Below are positions 38,077-47,332 of a DNA stretch of 64,000 nucleotides, in pieces (positions within the stretch are counted from its first letter, which is position 1; each line of letters starts with the position of its first letter). The position numbers and the translations under genes are program-made. The DNA comes from Amycolatopsis sp. DSM 110486. Its GTDB lineage: Bacteria > Actinomycetota > Actinomycetes > Mycobacteriales > Pseudonocardiaceae. The notes beneath the pieces are model-generated. The model made no database searches. It saw nothing but the letters and a program-made list of their open reading frames with translations, and was not told the DNA's origin. Where the stretch lies: contig NZ_CP080519.1 of the NCBI RefSeq assembly GCF_019468465.1, positions 6,317,001 to 6,381,000 of the forward strand. Reading direction: 5' to 3'.

Positions 38077-39203
38077 GCCGGTGCCCACAGGCTCACCCGG
38101 AACCCCGTGCCGGTCGGCGCGGCCTCGAGCTGCCCGCCCAGCAGCTCGGCGCGCTCGCGCATGCCGCTCACGCCGTAACCGTGGTCGCCGGGTGCCGCGC
38201 CCGGGCTGCCGAGATCCTCGACGGTCAGCAGCGTGCCGCCCGGTTCGTAGCTCAGCCGCAGGTCCACGCGCTCGGCGTCGGCGTGCTTGCGGACGTTGGT
38301 CAGCGCCTCCTGCGCCACCCGGTACAGCGTCAGCCGCGTCTGCGCGGCCAGCTCCGGCGCCTGCCCGCTCACGGTGACCTCGCACGGGATCCCGGTGTCG
38401 CGTTCGAACTCCGCCGCCAGCACCGGCAGCCGCTCCGGGCCCGGCAGGTCCTCGCCGCGCAGCGCGCCGATCGCCTGGCGCGCCTCGGCGAGCCCGCTCT
38501 GCGCGAGCTGGTGGGCGCGTTCCACGGTGTCGGTCAGCCGCGGGTCCGCTCCACTGTGGACGGACAGCAGCCGGGCTCCTTCGAGGTGCAGCAGCAGACC
38601 GGACAGCGAGTGGGCGAGCACGTCGTGCATCTCTCGCGCGAGCCGCTGCCGCTCGGCCAGCGCCGCCGCCCGGACCTGGGCCGCGCGGGTCTGTTCGAGC
38701 TCCTCCGTGCGTTCACGCAGCTTCCGCATGTAGACGCCCAGGCGGTAGAACGCCAGCACGCCGAACGCGCTCAGCAGCGTCGGAACGGCCTCGTGGCGCG
38801 CGCCGAACAGGCTCGCCGCCACGAGCGTCGCCACGACCAGGCCGGCGACGATCCCGCCCCTGCGCGGAGCCAGCCGCGCCGACGCCGTGGCCGCCAGCAG
38901 GAACCCGCCGAAGAACCCCGTGCCGTTGGGCTCGAGCCACACCAGCGTCACGGAGCTGGCCAGCACGAGGAGGAACAAGCCGATCTCGACCGGCACCGGC
39001 AGCCGCCACTGCTGCACGCCGTACATCAGCATCGCCCCGCCGAGCAGCACGCCGAGCAGGCCGAGCAGCACCCCGAGCCCCTGGCCGTGCAGCGCGGGGC
39101 GTGGTTCGGACTTCGCCGCGAGCCACGTGAGCAGCACCAGGATGAGCACCGAGACCAGCCGCTGGACGCGGTGGTCGGCGCTGTTCACGGGTGCGTCGGA
39201 CAC
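38073..39203 (-). CDS. Sensor histidine kinase (HisKA_3 type)
   Basis: A 376-residue membrane kinase. About five membrane segments lie in residues 15-150. The dimerisation helix has REMHDVLAHSLSG (phospho-His), and the ATPase has QEALTNVRKHA and GYGVSGMRERAELLGG. No extracellular sensor domain is evident, so it may sense the membrane itself. GTG 39203 is chosen; the frame continues upstream without domain features. Confidence 0.88.
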   Translation of the reverse strand: MSDAPVNSADHRVQRLVSVLILVLLTWLAAKSEPRPALHGQGLGVLLGLLGVLLGGAMLMYGVQQWRLPVPVEIGLFLLVLASSVTLVWLEPNGTGFFGGFLLAATASARLAPRRGGIVAGLVVATLVAASLFGARHEAVPTLLSAFGVLAFYRLGVYMRKLRERTEELEQTRAAQVRAAALAERQRLAREMHDVLAHSLSGLLLHLEGARLLSVHSGADPRLTDTVERAHQLAQSGLAEARQAIGALRGEDLPGPERLPVLAAEFERDTGIPCEVTVSGQAPELAAQTRLTLYRVAQEALTNVRKHADAERVDLRLSYEPGGTLLTVEDLGSPGAAPGDHGYGVSGMRERAELLGGQLEAAPTGTGFRVSLWAPA

Positions 39204-39284
39204 CCGGCCGACGATATCGGCGGTGTACGCGGGAGTCGTCAACCCTCGGGTGTAGATCCGCGGGCCGCGGCCATACTGTCGGCC

Positions 39285-40451
39285 ATGACCACGATCGAGA
39301 AGAGCGAGGAGCGGCACGCCTCCTGGCTCGAACTGTTCTTCGACCTGGTGGCTGTGGCCGGGGTCGCGCAGCTGGCGCACCTGGTGCACGGCAGCACGTC
39401 CTGGGGCGACGTCGGACTGTATGTGGTGTGCTTCCTGGCTTTCTGGACGGCGTGGATGTGCTTCACCGTCTACGGCAACGTCGCGAAGGGCGCCGCCCGC
39501 ACGATGCCCGTGCTGCTGGCGATGGCCGGGCTCGCGTTCATGGCCGCGTCCGTGGAGGGCATCCACGGCGAGCACGCGAAGGTGTTCGCCATCGCCTACA
39601 TCGCCGTGCGCGCCCTGGCCGACCGCGTGTGGGAGAGCCGCCGCGGCGGTGTGCGCGTGATCGTCGACTGGCCGGTGGCTCAGCTGGGGTTCGGCGTGGT
39701 GCCGTGGGTGGCCTCGCTCTGGGTCGACTCGCCGTGGCGCTACGGGCTGTGGGCGCTGGGGCTGGCGCTCGACCTGGTGATCACGTTCGCGGTTTCCGGC
39801 GACCGGCTCGTCGCCAACATCACCGCGAAGCTCGCGCACCGCGACGGCCCCCGCCCGCGCCCGACGCTCGCCCGCCTCGACACCGTGCACTTCGGCGAAC
39901 GGCTGGGCCTGTTCACGATCATCGTGCTCGGCGAAGGCGTCCTCAACGTCACCGACGCGATGGCCGCAATCCCCGAATGGAACCACTCCCGCGTGTTCCT
40001 GACGGTGATCGCCGCGCTGGCCCTGCTCGCGACCCTCTGGGGAACCTCGCTCAACCAGGGCTTCGGTGGCATTCCGTACCTGGCCGCCGACGCTCTCGGG
40101 CCGCGCCTGTTGCTGCCCCTGCACTGCCTGGTGGCCGGCTTGCTGGCCGCGTTCGCGGGGGCGCTGGGCGACGCCGTCGAGTCGGTCTCCGAGGGCCATC
40201 TCCCCACGTCCACGCGCTGGCTCCTGTGCGGCAGCATCGCGGCGTTCGCGGTGATCGGCTCCCTCGCCGGGCTGGCGGCGGGCCGCGGGGTCCAGTGGGC
40301 CGTGGTGACGGTGATCCCGGGCCTGGCGATCCCGCTGACGCTGGGACTGGCGGGTCAGACGCTGGCCCCGGGGGTGTTCCTGTGGCTGCTGGTCGTGGCC
40401 GCGGGCGCGGGCCTGCTGCGACGCCGTTCCGCGGAGCCGGCGGCCGCGTAG
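39285..40451 (+). CDS. Low-temperature-requirement A (LtrA) family membrane protein
   Basis: A 388-residue protein with about ten membrane helices and the LtrA signature at the start (ASWLELFFDLVAVAGVAQLAH) and middle (HFGERLGLFTIIVLGEGVLNV). Function of the family is not known. Divergent from the two-component system. Confidence 0.82.
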   Translation: MTTIEKSEERHASWLELFFDLVAVAGVAQLAHLVHGSTSWGDVGLYVVCFLAFWTAWMCFTVYGNVAKGAARTMPVLLAMAGLAFMAASVEGIHGEHAKVFAIAYIAVRALADRVWESRRGGVRVIVDWPVAQLGFGVVPWVASLWVDSPWRYGLWALGLALDLVITFAVSGDRLVANITAKLAHRDGPRPRPTLARLDTVHFGERLGLFTIIVLGEGVLNVTDAMAAIPEWNHSRVFLTVIAALALLATLWGTSLNQGFGGIPYLAADALGPRLLLPLHCLVAGLLAAFAGALGDAVESVSEGHLPTSTRWLLCGSIAAFAVIGSLAGLAAGRGVQWAVVTVIPGLAIPLTLGLAGQTLAPGVFLWLLVVAAGAGLLRRRSAEPAAA

Positions 40452-40554
40452 ACCCGTGGGTGGAGAAGGATTTCCCACCCTGGAGCCGACGCGGTGAGGG
40501 GGCGCCGAAAGCCACGCTGAGCAGGTCCGAATCACCGAAGGGGAGGACCTGCTC

Positions 40555-41133
40555 GTGAAACCCGAACTGCTGCGCCGGCTGCTGCCGAGCCTGGTGCTGA
40601 ACATCGCGCTGCCGCTGGTGGTGTACGTGGTGCTGAAGCCTGTCGTGGCGAGCGAGGTGGTGGCGCTGGCGATCTCCGCGGCCATCCCGCTGCTCGTCAC
40701 GGTCGGCGAGTTCGCCGTCCGGCGGCGGCTGGATCCGGTCGGGGTGGTGGCGATCGCGGGGTTCGTGGTGATGCTCGTGGTCCTGGGGCTCACGGGCGGC
40801 AACGAGCTCGTGCTGAAGCTGCAGGACGCCGTGTTGACCGGGCCGGTGGGGATCGTGCTGATCGGCTCGGCGGTGGTCGGGAAGCCCTTGCTGCTCCTGG
40901 GTCTCCGGTTCACGGGCCGTCCCACGCCCGCACCGGCTCAGCGCAGGGGGATCACCGTGATGACGGCTCTGCTCGGCGGGGTTCTCGCCCTCCACGCGGC
41001 GGTGCTGCTGGTGCTGGCGATCTCCCTGCCGACCACGACGTTCCTGGCCGTGGGCAAGCCCGTCGGCTGGGCCGTGATCGGCGCCGGGTTGCTGGCAATG
41101 TTCGTCTACCGCAACCGGCTGCGTGCGGCGTGA
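40555..41133 (+). CDS. VC0807-like integral membrane protein
   Basis: A 192-residue protein with six hydrophobic segments, first LVLNIALPLVVYVVL, and basic loops. It resembles the VC0807 family of unknown function. GTG 40555 follows GGGGAGG. Confidence 0.65.
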   Translation: MKPELLRRLLPSLVLNIALPLVVYVVLKPVVASEVVALAISAAIPLLVTVGEFAVRRRLDPVGVVAIAGFVVMLVVLGLTGGNELVLKLQDAVLTGPVGIVLIGSAVVGKPLLLLGLRFTGRPTPAPAQRRGITVMTALLGGVLALHAAVLLVLAISLPTTTFLAVGKPVGWAVIGAGLLAMFVYRNRLRAA

Positions 41134-41400
41134 GTGAGCCGTGGGTCGTGCGGAGGTCAAGCGGCTCTTCGCCGACCCACGGCTCGAGCCGCCGCCCGCC
41201 CCACCGCCGGTCACCGCGCGTTCGGCCACGGCCCGTACCTCTGCCTCGGCGCTCCGCAGGCCCGGCTGGAGCTGCAGGCGGTCTTCACGGCCCTGCCGCG
41301 GCTGGTGCCGGACCTGCGCCTCGCCGTGCCGGCCGACGACCCGCGGTTGCGCGCCGACGTCGGGCACACGGCGTTCGCCGAGCTGCCCGTGACGTGGTGA
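41130..41400 (+). pseudogene. Cytochrome P450 remnant
   Basis: One frame (from 41141) encodes GRAEVKRLFADPRLE, the pattern near residue 60 of bacterial P450s. Another frame (to 41400) encodes AFGHGPYLCLGAPQARLELQ, the haem-Cys signature, and the normal P450 end. More than 250 residues between them are missing and the frame changes, so this is a deletion remnant, not a gene. Confidence 0.8.
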
Positions 41401-41404
41401 GCGG

Positions 41405-42205
41405 TCAGGCCTGCGCCGACGCGAGCAGCTCGCGCAGGGCGGCCGCGAACTTCGGCGCGTTGCGTTGCGGCGCCAGGTGCGCGCCGGGGACCTCGACGAA
41501 CGGCAGGCCCAGCTCGAGCGCCAGGATCTTCGCCGGCTGGTAGTGGTAGCGGCCGCGGCTGGCTTCGCCGGCGACGGGAACGATCTCGGTGCTCGCGCGG
41601 CGCAGGGCGCGCAGGTCCGGCAGGTAGTCGAAGAACTCGGCGAGCTCGCGGTCGAACAGGCGCAGCCAGTCGGCCTCGTGCGGCAGACGAAGATTGGGCA
41701 GATCGGGCAGCGCCGCGCCAGCGATGCCGTCGGAGAAGCGCGTGACGGCGCCCATCAGATCACCCGAACGGGCCAGCCGGATCTGGTCGTTCGCGGCCTC
41801 GAGCCAGCCCGTGGCGTCGGGCATCAGCTGCACCGCGGGCGGTTCGTGCGCGACGAGCACGGAAACCCGGTCGGGGTGGCGCCCCACGAGGTCGAGGCCG
41901 ATCTGCGCGCCGGCGCTGGTGCCGAACACAGGGACCGGGCCGGCGCCGACATGGTCGAGCACGGCGAGCGCGTCGTCCGAATGCAGCGAAACCGGCACCG
42001 GGCCCGTGGTGGTGTCGGTGCTGGCGAAGTGGCCGCGCCGGTCGTAGGTGACCACGGTGTGGTCCGTCTGCAGTTGCTTGACGAGCGCGCGCAGCGAGTC
42101 CGCGCCGCCGGTGCCCCCGGGGATGAGCAGCAGCATCGGGCCCTCGCCACCGATGCGGACGGCGAGCTCGCCCTCCGCGACCGGGCAGCGGCTTTCCGAG
42201 ATCAT
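41405..42205 (-). CDS. Alpha/beta hydrolase
   Basis: A 266-residue alpha/beta hydrolase. Nucleophile elbow FGTSAGAQIG at about residue 95 and oxyanion strand LLIPGGTGG near 28; the His is likely in VPGAHLAPQ. It lies 9 bases downstream of ipdC in the same orientation, so it may be co-transcribed with the ring C/D genes; its substrate is not known. Confidence 0.78.
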   Translation of the reverse strand: MISESRCPVAEGELAVRIGGEGPMLLLIPGGTGGADSLRALVKQLQTDHTVVTYDRRGHFASTDTTTGPVPVSLHSDDALAVLDHVGAGPVPVFGTSAGAQIGLDLVGRHPDRVSVLVAHEPPAVQLMPDATGWLEAANDQIRLARSGDLMGAVTRFSDGIAGAALPDLPNLRLPHEADWLRLFDRELAEFFDYLPDLRALRRASTEIVPVAGEASRGRYHYQPAKILALELGLPFVEVPGAHLAPQRNAPKFAAALRELLASAQA

Positions 42206-42214
42206 GCCTTGAAG

Positions 42215-43267
42215 TCAAGCACAACCGCCGTCGCCGAGGCGGCGCAGGATCGCCTCCGCGTCGGCCACGATTCCCCCGATCAGGTCCGCCACCGACGGCA
42301 GGTCGTGCAGCAGCCCGACGACCTGCCCGGACGCCAGCACGCCGGCCGCCGGGTCGCCGTCGACGAGGCCCGCGCGCAGCAGCATCGGCGTGTTGGCGGC
42401 CATCAGCACTTGCGCCCGCGTTCGCCCGCTTGTGCGCAGCCGCAGGCCCTCGCGCACGAGCGCGGCCCACGAAAGCCCGCTCGACCGGCGGAACCGGGCG
42501 GCGTTCCCGGCGGCGCGCGCGAACCCGGCGAGCGGACCGGACTTCTCCAGCGCGTCGACGAGTTCGGTGCGCAGAACGCGGTGCGCGACGCCGTCGACCT
42601 TGCGCGTGACGACGGTGCCGGCGAGGTCGTGGTCCAGGTACAGCTGCTTCACCGCGTCGGGCACCGTGCTTTCGCGCGTGAGCAGGAACCGGGTGCCCAT
42701 CGCGATCCCGGCCGCGCCGTACGCGAGCGCGGCCGCCAGGCCCCGGCCGTCGAAGAAACCGCCCGCGGCGACCACGGGGATGTCGACGGCGTCGAGCACA
42801 GCGGGCAGTAGCAGCGTCGTGGCGACGCCGCCGGTGTGCCCGCCGCCTTCGCCGCCCTGCACGACGACGGCGTCGGCGCCCCAGGCCGCGACCTTCTCCG
42901 CGTGCCGGGTCGCGCCGACCGACGGCACGACGACCACGCCGTGGTCCTTGAGCTTGGTGATCAGCTCCCGCCTTGGAGCCAGCGCGAAGGACGCGACTTT
43001 CACGCCTTCGGTGATCAGCAGATCGACGCGCCGGGCGGCGTCTTCGGCGTCGGCGCGGAGGTTGACGCCGAACGGGTTTTCGGTGCGGGACCGGGTTTCC
43101 TTGATCGCGGCGGCCAGCTCGTCGTAGGTCATGGTGGCCGAGGCGAGGATGCCGAGGCCCCCTGCTTCGGCGGTCGCGGACACGAGCCGGGGGCCCGCGA
43201 CCCAGCCCATGCCGGTCTGGACGACGGGCTGGCGGACGCCGACGAGGTCGGTCAGCGCGGTTCTCAC
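42215..43267 (-). CDS. ipdC: IpdC-like flavin-dependent reductase (nitronate monooxygenase family)
   Basis: A 350-residue NMO/YrpB-type TIM-barrel flavoprotein. Motifs: TGMGWVAGPRL at the N-terminus, VVQGGEGGGHTGG, PVVAAGGFFDGRG and IAMGTRFLLT for FMN binding. IpdC reduces a ring C/D CoA intermediate before IpdAB opens ring C. Order echA20-ipdA-ipdB-ipdC supports the name. The GTG start overlaps the ipdB stop. Confidence 0.87.
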   Translation of the reverse strand: MRTALTDLVGVRQPVVQTGMGWVAGPRLVSATAEAGGLGILASATMTYDELAAAIKETRSRTENPFGVNLRADAEDAARRVDLLITEGVKVASFALAPRRELITKLKDHGVVVVPSVGATRHAEKVAAWGADAVVVQGGEGGGHTGGVATTLLLPAVLDAVDIPVVAAGGFFDGRGLAAALAYGAAGIAMGTRFLLTRESTVPDAVKQLYLDHDLAGTVVTRKVDGVAHRVLRTELVDALEKSGPLAGFARAAGNAARFRRSSGLSWAALVREGLRLRTSGRTRAQVLMAANTPMLLRAGLVDGDPAAGVLASGQVVGLLHDLPSVADLIGGIVADAEAILRRLGDGGCA

Positions 43268-43983
43268 GACGGAACTTCCTTGTCGCGCAGGGACTTCGGG
43301 TCCAGGACTTCTCGGATCAGCCGTAGTTCGTCGTCGCCGGGTGCGCGGGTCTGTCCGGTGCCGGAGGTGTCGAGCGGGAACGACGTCGCCGCGGTGGCGT
43401 CCTCGACGGAAACCCCGGGGTGCACGGAAAGCAGCCGCGGCGCGTGGTCCGCGCCGCCGAAGTCGAGCACGCCGAGGTTGGTCACCACGCGGTACACGTC
43501 GTGGTACGGAAGGGAAGCCGCCCGCGCGTAGCCGACGCCGGACACCACGTCCACGCGGTCGACGAACACCCGCCGGCCGTGGCGTGGCACCCAGTAGCTC
43601 GTGCGGTGGTTCACGGTGTTGCCGGGTCCGCCGCGTACGCCGAGAAGCTGCTTCGCGGGCTTCGCGTGCGAGCCGATGGCGGAGATGTTCTGGTTGCCTT
43701 CGCGGTCGATTTGGTTCGCACCCATCACGACGTGCCGTTTTCCGTGCGGCACCACGGTGTCGAGCACCTTGCGGAACGGCTGCCAGCCTTCGACGACGCC
43801 GTCGGCCGTCACGAGGGACGCCTCGCCGTCGGTGAGCAGCAGATCAGGCTCGAACGTCAGCCGGGCGAGTTTCGCACCCAACGCCGGGACGAAACCCATG
43901 GGGCTGACCAGGATCTCGCCGTCGCCGCGGAACAGCTCGGCGCACGCGATCACGGCGTACTCGGCGCGCGTCACGTCGGTCAT
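43264..43983 (-). CDS. ipdB: IpdB, COCHEA-CoA hydrolase beta subunit
   Basis: A 239-residue CoA-transferase-like subunit with GANQIDREGNQN and the SVHPGVSVEDATAAT end. With IpdA it opens ring C of COCHEA-CoA, working as a hydrolase. ATG 43983 is coupled to the ipdA stop (ATGA). Confidence 0.91.
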   Translation of the reverse strand: MTDVTRAEYAVIACAELFRGDGEILVSPMGFVPALGAKLARLTFEPDLLLTDGEASLVTADGVVEGWQPFRKVLDTVVPHGKRHVVMGANQIDREGNQNISAIGSHAKPAKQLLGVRGGPGNTVNHRTSYWVPRHGRRVFVDRVDVVSGVGYARAASLPYHDVYRVVTNLGVLDFGGADHAPRLLSVHPGVSVEDATAATSFPLDTSGTGQTRAPGDDELRLIREVLDPKSLRDKEVPS

Positions 43984-44840
43984 GCCGCCTCCTCGGCGAA
44001 GCGGGCGACTTCCCGCTGGTATTGGGCTTCGTCGCCCGAGAGGAACCGGTCGGCGAAACTCGGCCACCTGTCCGGGTCCTTGGCCGAGGCCGCGTAGTGG
44101 CGCTGGAAGTTCTCGTCGCGGCCGTACTCGGGCACGGCGCTGGTGAAGTGCGCGCCGTGCGGGGTTTCGACGACGCCGTGCACGCTCGCGCGGTTGAGCA
44201 GCAGGCTCTGCAGGGGCGCGGCGGACAGTTCCGCAGTGGGGACAACGCGTTCGGCGGAGACGTAACAGCGGTCAGCGGCGAGGGCGAACAGCTCGTCGAA
44301 GTACGGGTCGGGGCCGAGGTACTGGGCGTTGCCGCGGGCGTCGGCGCGGTTGAGGTGGACGAGCGCCGCGTCGAGCTTGAGCGCGGGGACGGCCAGGAAC
44401 TCCTCGCCGTCGGCGTAGGGGGAGCGGATCGTGCGCAGGTGCGGGTTCAGCGTCACGACGTCGGAGCCGAGGCCGGCGCGGGTCGGGAGGAACGGAAGCC
44501 GTTGGGCCGCGGCCGATAGGCCGGTGCCGAGCACGCCCTCGTCGTACTCCGTGACCTCGAACGCGCCGGCTTCGCGGGCGCGGGTGAACCACGGGTCGTA
44601 CGGGATCGAGTCGAGCGTGACGAACCCGAAGACCAGCCGGCGGATCTTGCCCGCGGCGGCGAGGAGGCCGACGTCCGGGCCGCCGTAGGAGACGACGGTG
44701 AGGTCCTTCAGCGGGGAGCGCAGAATCGCGCGGACGAAGGCCATCGGCTTGCGCCGCGAACCCCAGCCGCCGAGGCCGACGGTCATGCCGTCGCGCAGCT
44801 CGGCGACCACCTCGTCGGCTGTCATCCGCTTGTCGCTCAA
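43980..44840 (-). CDS. ipdA: IpdA, COCHEA-CoA hydrolase alpha subunit
   Basis: A 286-residue CoA-transferase alpha-like subunit. GLGGWGSRRKPMAFVRAIL near residue 22, EVTEYDEGVL with the expected catalytic Glu region, and HLNRADARGNAQYLGPDPY. The TTG at 44840 is preferred as start: it gives MSDKRMTADEV, the family N-terminus, and its TTGA overlaps the echA20 stop. An internal ATG at 44825 is the alternative. Confidence 0.91.
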   Translation of the reverse strand: MSDKRMTADEVVAELRDGMTVGLGGWGSRRKPMAFVRAILRSPLKDLTVVSYGGPDVGLLAAAGKIRRLVFGFVTLDSIPYDPWFTRAREAGAFEVTEYDEGVLGTGLSAAAQRLPFLPTRAGLGSDVVTLNPHLRTIRSPYADGEEFLAVPALKLDAALVHLNRADARGNAQYLGPDPYFDELFALAADRCYVSAERVVPTAELSAAPLQSLLLNRASVHGVVETPHGAHFTSAVPEYGRDENFQRHYAASAKDPDRWPSFADRFLSGDEAQYQREVARFAEEAA

Positions 44841-45589
44841 GGCTTCACCCCTCCGTCGAGGAACTGCTGCCGGGCGGCGCCGGACACGCCGGCGAGGTTG
44901 AGCTGGAAAGTGAAGCCCTGCTCGAAGCGGTAGCTGCGGTGCACGGGCTGCACGTCGATGCCGTTGATCGCTTGTTTGGCCGCGCGGATCACGCGGGTGT
45001 CCTTCGCGGCGATCCTGCGCGCGAGGGCCAGGGCTGTCGCGTCGAGCTCTTCGCGGGGTACGACCGCGTACACGGAACCGTGGTGGTGAAGCTGCTTCGC
45101 GGAGATCGTTTCGGCTGTGTAATACAGCGCGCGCATGAGGTGCTGCGGGACGAGCCGCGCGAGGTGTGTGGCCGCACCGAGCGCGCCGCGGTCGACCTCG
45201 GGCAGGCCGAACTCGGCGTCTTCGCTGGCCACGACGACGTCGGCGTTGCCGGCCAGCCCGACCCCGCCGCCGAGGCAGAACCCTTGCACGGCCGCGATCA
45301 CCGGGACCGCGCAGTCGTACACGGCGGAGAAGGCGGCGGCGCAGCCCTCGTTCGCGCCGATGAGTGCGGTGTGACCGGGGTCGTGCTGGATCTCCTTGAT
45401 GTCGACGCCGGCGTTGAAGCCGCGGCCCTCGGCGCGCAGCACCACGACGTGGGTTTCGGGGTCGCGGCCCGCGTTCGTGACGGCTTCGGCGAGGGCGAAC
45501 CAGCCGTCCGCGGTGAGCGCGTTGACCGGCGGAGCGGCCACCGTCACCACGGCGACGCCGGGCTCCGGGGAGTGCGTGGACACGGTCAT
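44837..45589 (-). CDS. echA20: EchA20, ring D-opening crotonase
   Basis: A 250-residue crotonase-fold enzyme with GRGFNAGVDIKEIQ and VQGFCLGGGVGLAG oxyanion motifs. EchA20 hydrolyses the ring D of HIEC-CoA. ATG 45589 is preferred (AGAGGTG just before it, N-terminus matching the family); GTG 45595 is possible. First gene of the echA20-ipdABC operon. Confidence 0.9.
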   Translation of the reverse strand: MTVSTHSPEPGVAVVTVAAPPVNALTADGWFALAEAVTNAGRDPETHVVVLRAEGRGFNAGVDIKEIQHDPGHTALIGANEGCAAAFSAVYDCAVPVIAAVQGFCLGGGVGLAGNADVVVASEDAEFGLPEVDRGALGAATHLARLVPQHLMRALYYTAETISAKQLHHHGSVYAVVPREELDATALALARRIAAKDTRVIRAAKQAINGIDVQPVHRSYRFEQGFTFQLNLAGVSGAARQQFLDGGVKP

Positions 45590-45615
45590 GGTCACCTCTG
45601 ACGGGTTACAAACCT

Positions 45616-45629
45616 AGCACTTGCTTGGT
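45616..45629. promoter_or_regulatory. Degenerate KstR2-like operator between echA20 and the SDR genes
   Basis: AGCACTTGCTTGGT agrees with ANCAAGNNCTTGNT except at two positions in the left half; the right half CTTGGT is intact. Located between diverging KstR2-regulon genes, 27 bases before echA20 and 40 before the SDR start. Confidence 0.6.
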
Positions 45630-45668
45630 ACGTTAGCACGGCAACGGCGACGCGGCGGGAGGGCGTGA

Positions 45669-46397
45669 GTGGCACTGGATCTACAGCTCGACGGCGCCGT
45701 CGTGCTGGTCACCGGCGGGACGCGCGGGGTCGGGGCAGGGATCGCCGCGGTGTTCCGCGACGCGGGTGCACGGGTGGTCGTGTGCGCGCGAAGTGGTGCC
45801 GGCGCGGATTTCGTGCGGTGCGACGTGCGTGAGCCGGCGGAGGTCGCGCGGCTGGTTTCTTTGGTGGTGACGGAGTACGGACGGCTGGACGTGCTGGTGA
45901 ACAACGCCGGAGGAGCGCCGTTCGCGGACACAGCCACGGCGTCGGCGCGGTTCCACGAGAAGGTGGTCGCGTTGAACCTGCTGGCGCCGCTGGGGGTTGC
46001 GCAGGCGGCGAACGCCGTGATGCAGCAGCAGGAAGGTGGCGGGGTGATCGTGAACGTGAGCAGTGTCAGTGCGACGCGGCCTTCGCCCCGGACGGCGGCG
46101 TATGGGGCGGCCAAGGCGGGGCTCGACAACTTGACGGCGACCTTGGCGGTGGAGTGGGCGCCGAAGGTGCGGGTGAACGCGCTCGACGTGGGGATGGTCG
46201 GGACCTCGCCCGAGTTGTATGACTCCTCGGTTGCCGCGACCGTGCCGTTGGGACGGTTGGCGACGCCGGCGGAGGTGGGGGCGTGTGCGGTGTTTTTGGC
46301 TTCTCCGTTGGCTTCGTACGTGAGTGGTGCGCGGCTGGCGGTGCACGGCGGTGGTGAGGCGCCGGCGTATCTGCGGGCCGGTTCGGAAGGGGTGTGA
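45669..46397 (+). CDS. Short-chain dehydrogenase (Rv3549c-like)
   Basis: A 242-residue SDR: VTGGTRGVGAGIA near residue 14, VNNAGGAP near 77 and YGAAKAGLDNL near 140. Its place opposite echA20, followed by a second SDR, mirrors the mycobacterial Rv3550/Rv3549c/Rv3548c order, so a role in ring C/D intermediates is likely. GTG 45669 is used. Confidence 0.82.
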   Translation: MALDLQLDGAVVLVTGGTRGVGAGIAAVFRDAGARVVVCARSGAGADFVRCDVREPAEVARLVSLVVTEYGRLDVLVNNAGGAPFADTATASARFHEKVVALNLLAPLGVAQAANAVMQQQEGGGVIVNVSSVSATRPSPRTAAYGAAKAGLDNLTATLAVEWAPKVRVNALDVGMVGTSPELYDSSVAATVPLGRLATPAEVGACAVFLASPLASYVSGARLAVHGGGEAPAYLRAGSEGV

Positions 46398-46398
46398 C

Positions 46399-47295
46399 GT
46401 GGGGCTGGTCGACGGTCGGGTCGTGGTGGTCACCGGTGCGGGGCGCGGGATCGGGCGGGCGCACGCGCTGGCGTTCGCGGCCGAGGGCGCGCGGGTGGTG
46501 GTGAACGACGTCGGGGCTTCGCCGGACGGCAGCGGGGGTACGGCGGGTCCGGCGGGGCTGGTGGTGTCGGAGATTCGCGCTCTCGGCGGGGAAGCGGTGG
46601 CGAACACGGACGACGTCGCCGATTGGGACGGTGCGGCGCGGCTGGTGTCGGCGGCGGTGGACTCGTTCGGTGGGCTGGACGTGCTCGTGGCCAACGCCGG
46701 GTTCCTGAGGGACCGGATGCTGGTGAACCTGTCGGAGGAGGAGTGGGACGCCGTCGTGCGGGTGCATCTGAAGGGGCACTTCGCGCCGTTGCGGCATGCT
46801 GCCGCGTACTGGCGCGCGGAGGCGAAGGCGGGGCGCGCGCGGTCGGCGCGGGTGGTGCTGACGAGCTCGGGCGCGGGCCTGTTGGGGAGTGTCGGGCAGG
46901 GCAATTATTCGGCGGCGAAGGCGGGGATCCTGGGGCTCGCTTCTGTCGCCGCGGCCGAGCTGGCGCGGTACGGGGTGCTGGTCAACGCGATCGCGCCGGC
47001 CGCGCGGACGCGGATGACGGAGGGGACGTTCGACATGACGGCGCCGGCGTCGGGGTTCGACGCGATGGCGCCGGAGAACGTGTCGCCTTTGGTGGTGTGG
47101 CTGGGTTCCGTCGAGTCGGCCGGCGTCACGGGGCGGGTGTTCGAAGTGGACGGTGGCCGCGTGTCCCTCGCGGACGGCTGGCGCCACGGCCCGTCGCGCG
47201 ACAAGGGCACACGCTGGGAGCCGGCCGAACTGGGCCCGGTGGTGGCTTCGTTGCTCGCTTCCGCGCCTTCACCTGAACCGGTGTACGGCGCTTGA
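46399..47295 (+). CDS. Short-chain dehydrogenase (Rv3548c-like)
   Basis: A 298-residue SDR of the longer type: VTGAGRGIGRAHALAF, VANAGFLRDRM, and the catalytic region NYSAAKAGILGL, with a C-terminal extension usual in steroid and peroxisomal-type SDRs. One base separates it from the SDR gene before it. KstR2-regulon member by context. Confidence 0.82.
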   Translation: MGLVDGRVVVVTGAGRGIGRAHALAFAAEGARVVVNDVGASPDGSGGTAGPAGLVVSEIRALGGEAVANTDDVADWDGAARLVSAAVDSFGGLDVLVANAGFLRDRMLVNLSEEEWDAVVRVHLKGHFAPLRHAAAYWRAEAKAGRARSARVVLTSSGAGLLGSVGQGNYSAAKAGILGLASVAAAELARYGVLVNAIAPAARTRMTEGTFDMTAPASGFDAMAPENVSPLVVWLGSVESAGVTGRVFEVDGGRVSLADGWRHGPSRDKGTRWEPAELGPVVASLLASAPSPEPVYGA

Positions 47296-47332
47296 GCTTG
47301 TTTTGTCGGTGGCGCGTGCTTGACTCGTTCGC

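Noticed and set aside
38073..40925. Extended 950-residue form of the histidine kinase
   Set aside because: The upstream ~570 residues are low-complexity antisense of the LtrA and VC0807-like genes; kinase domains start after GTG 39203.
45669..46397. Calling the two SDR genes fabG or another named gene
   Set aside because: Motifs fit only the general SDR family; the steroid role is inferred from position, so no symbol is given.
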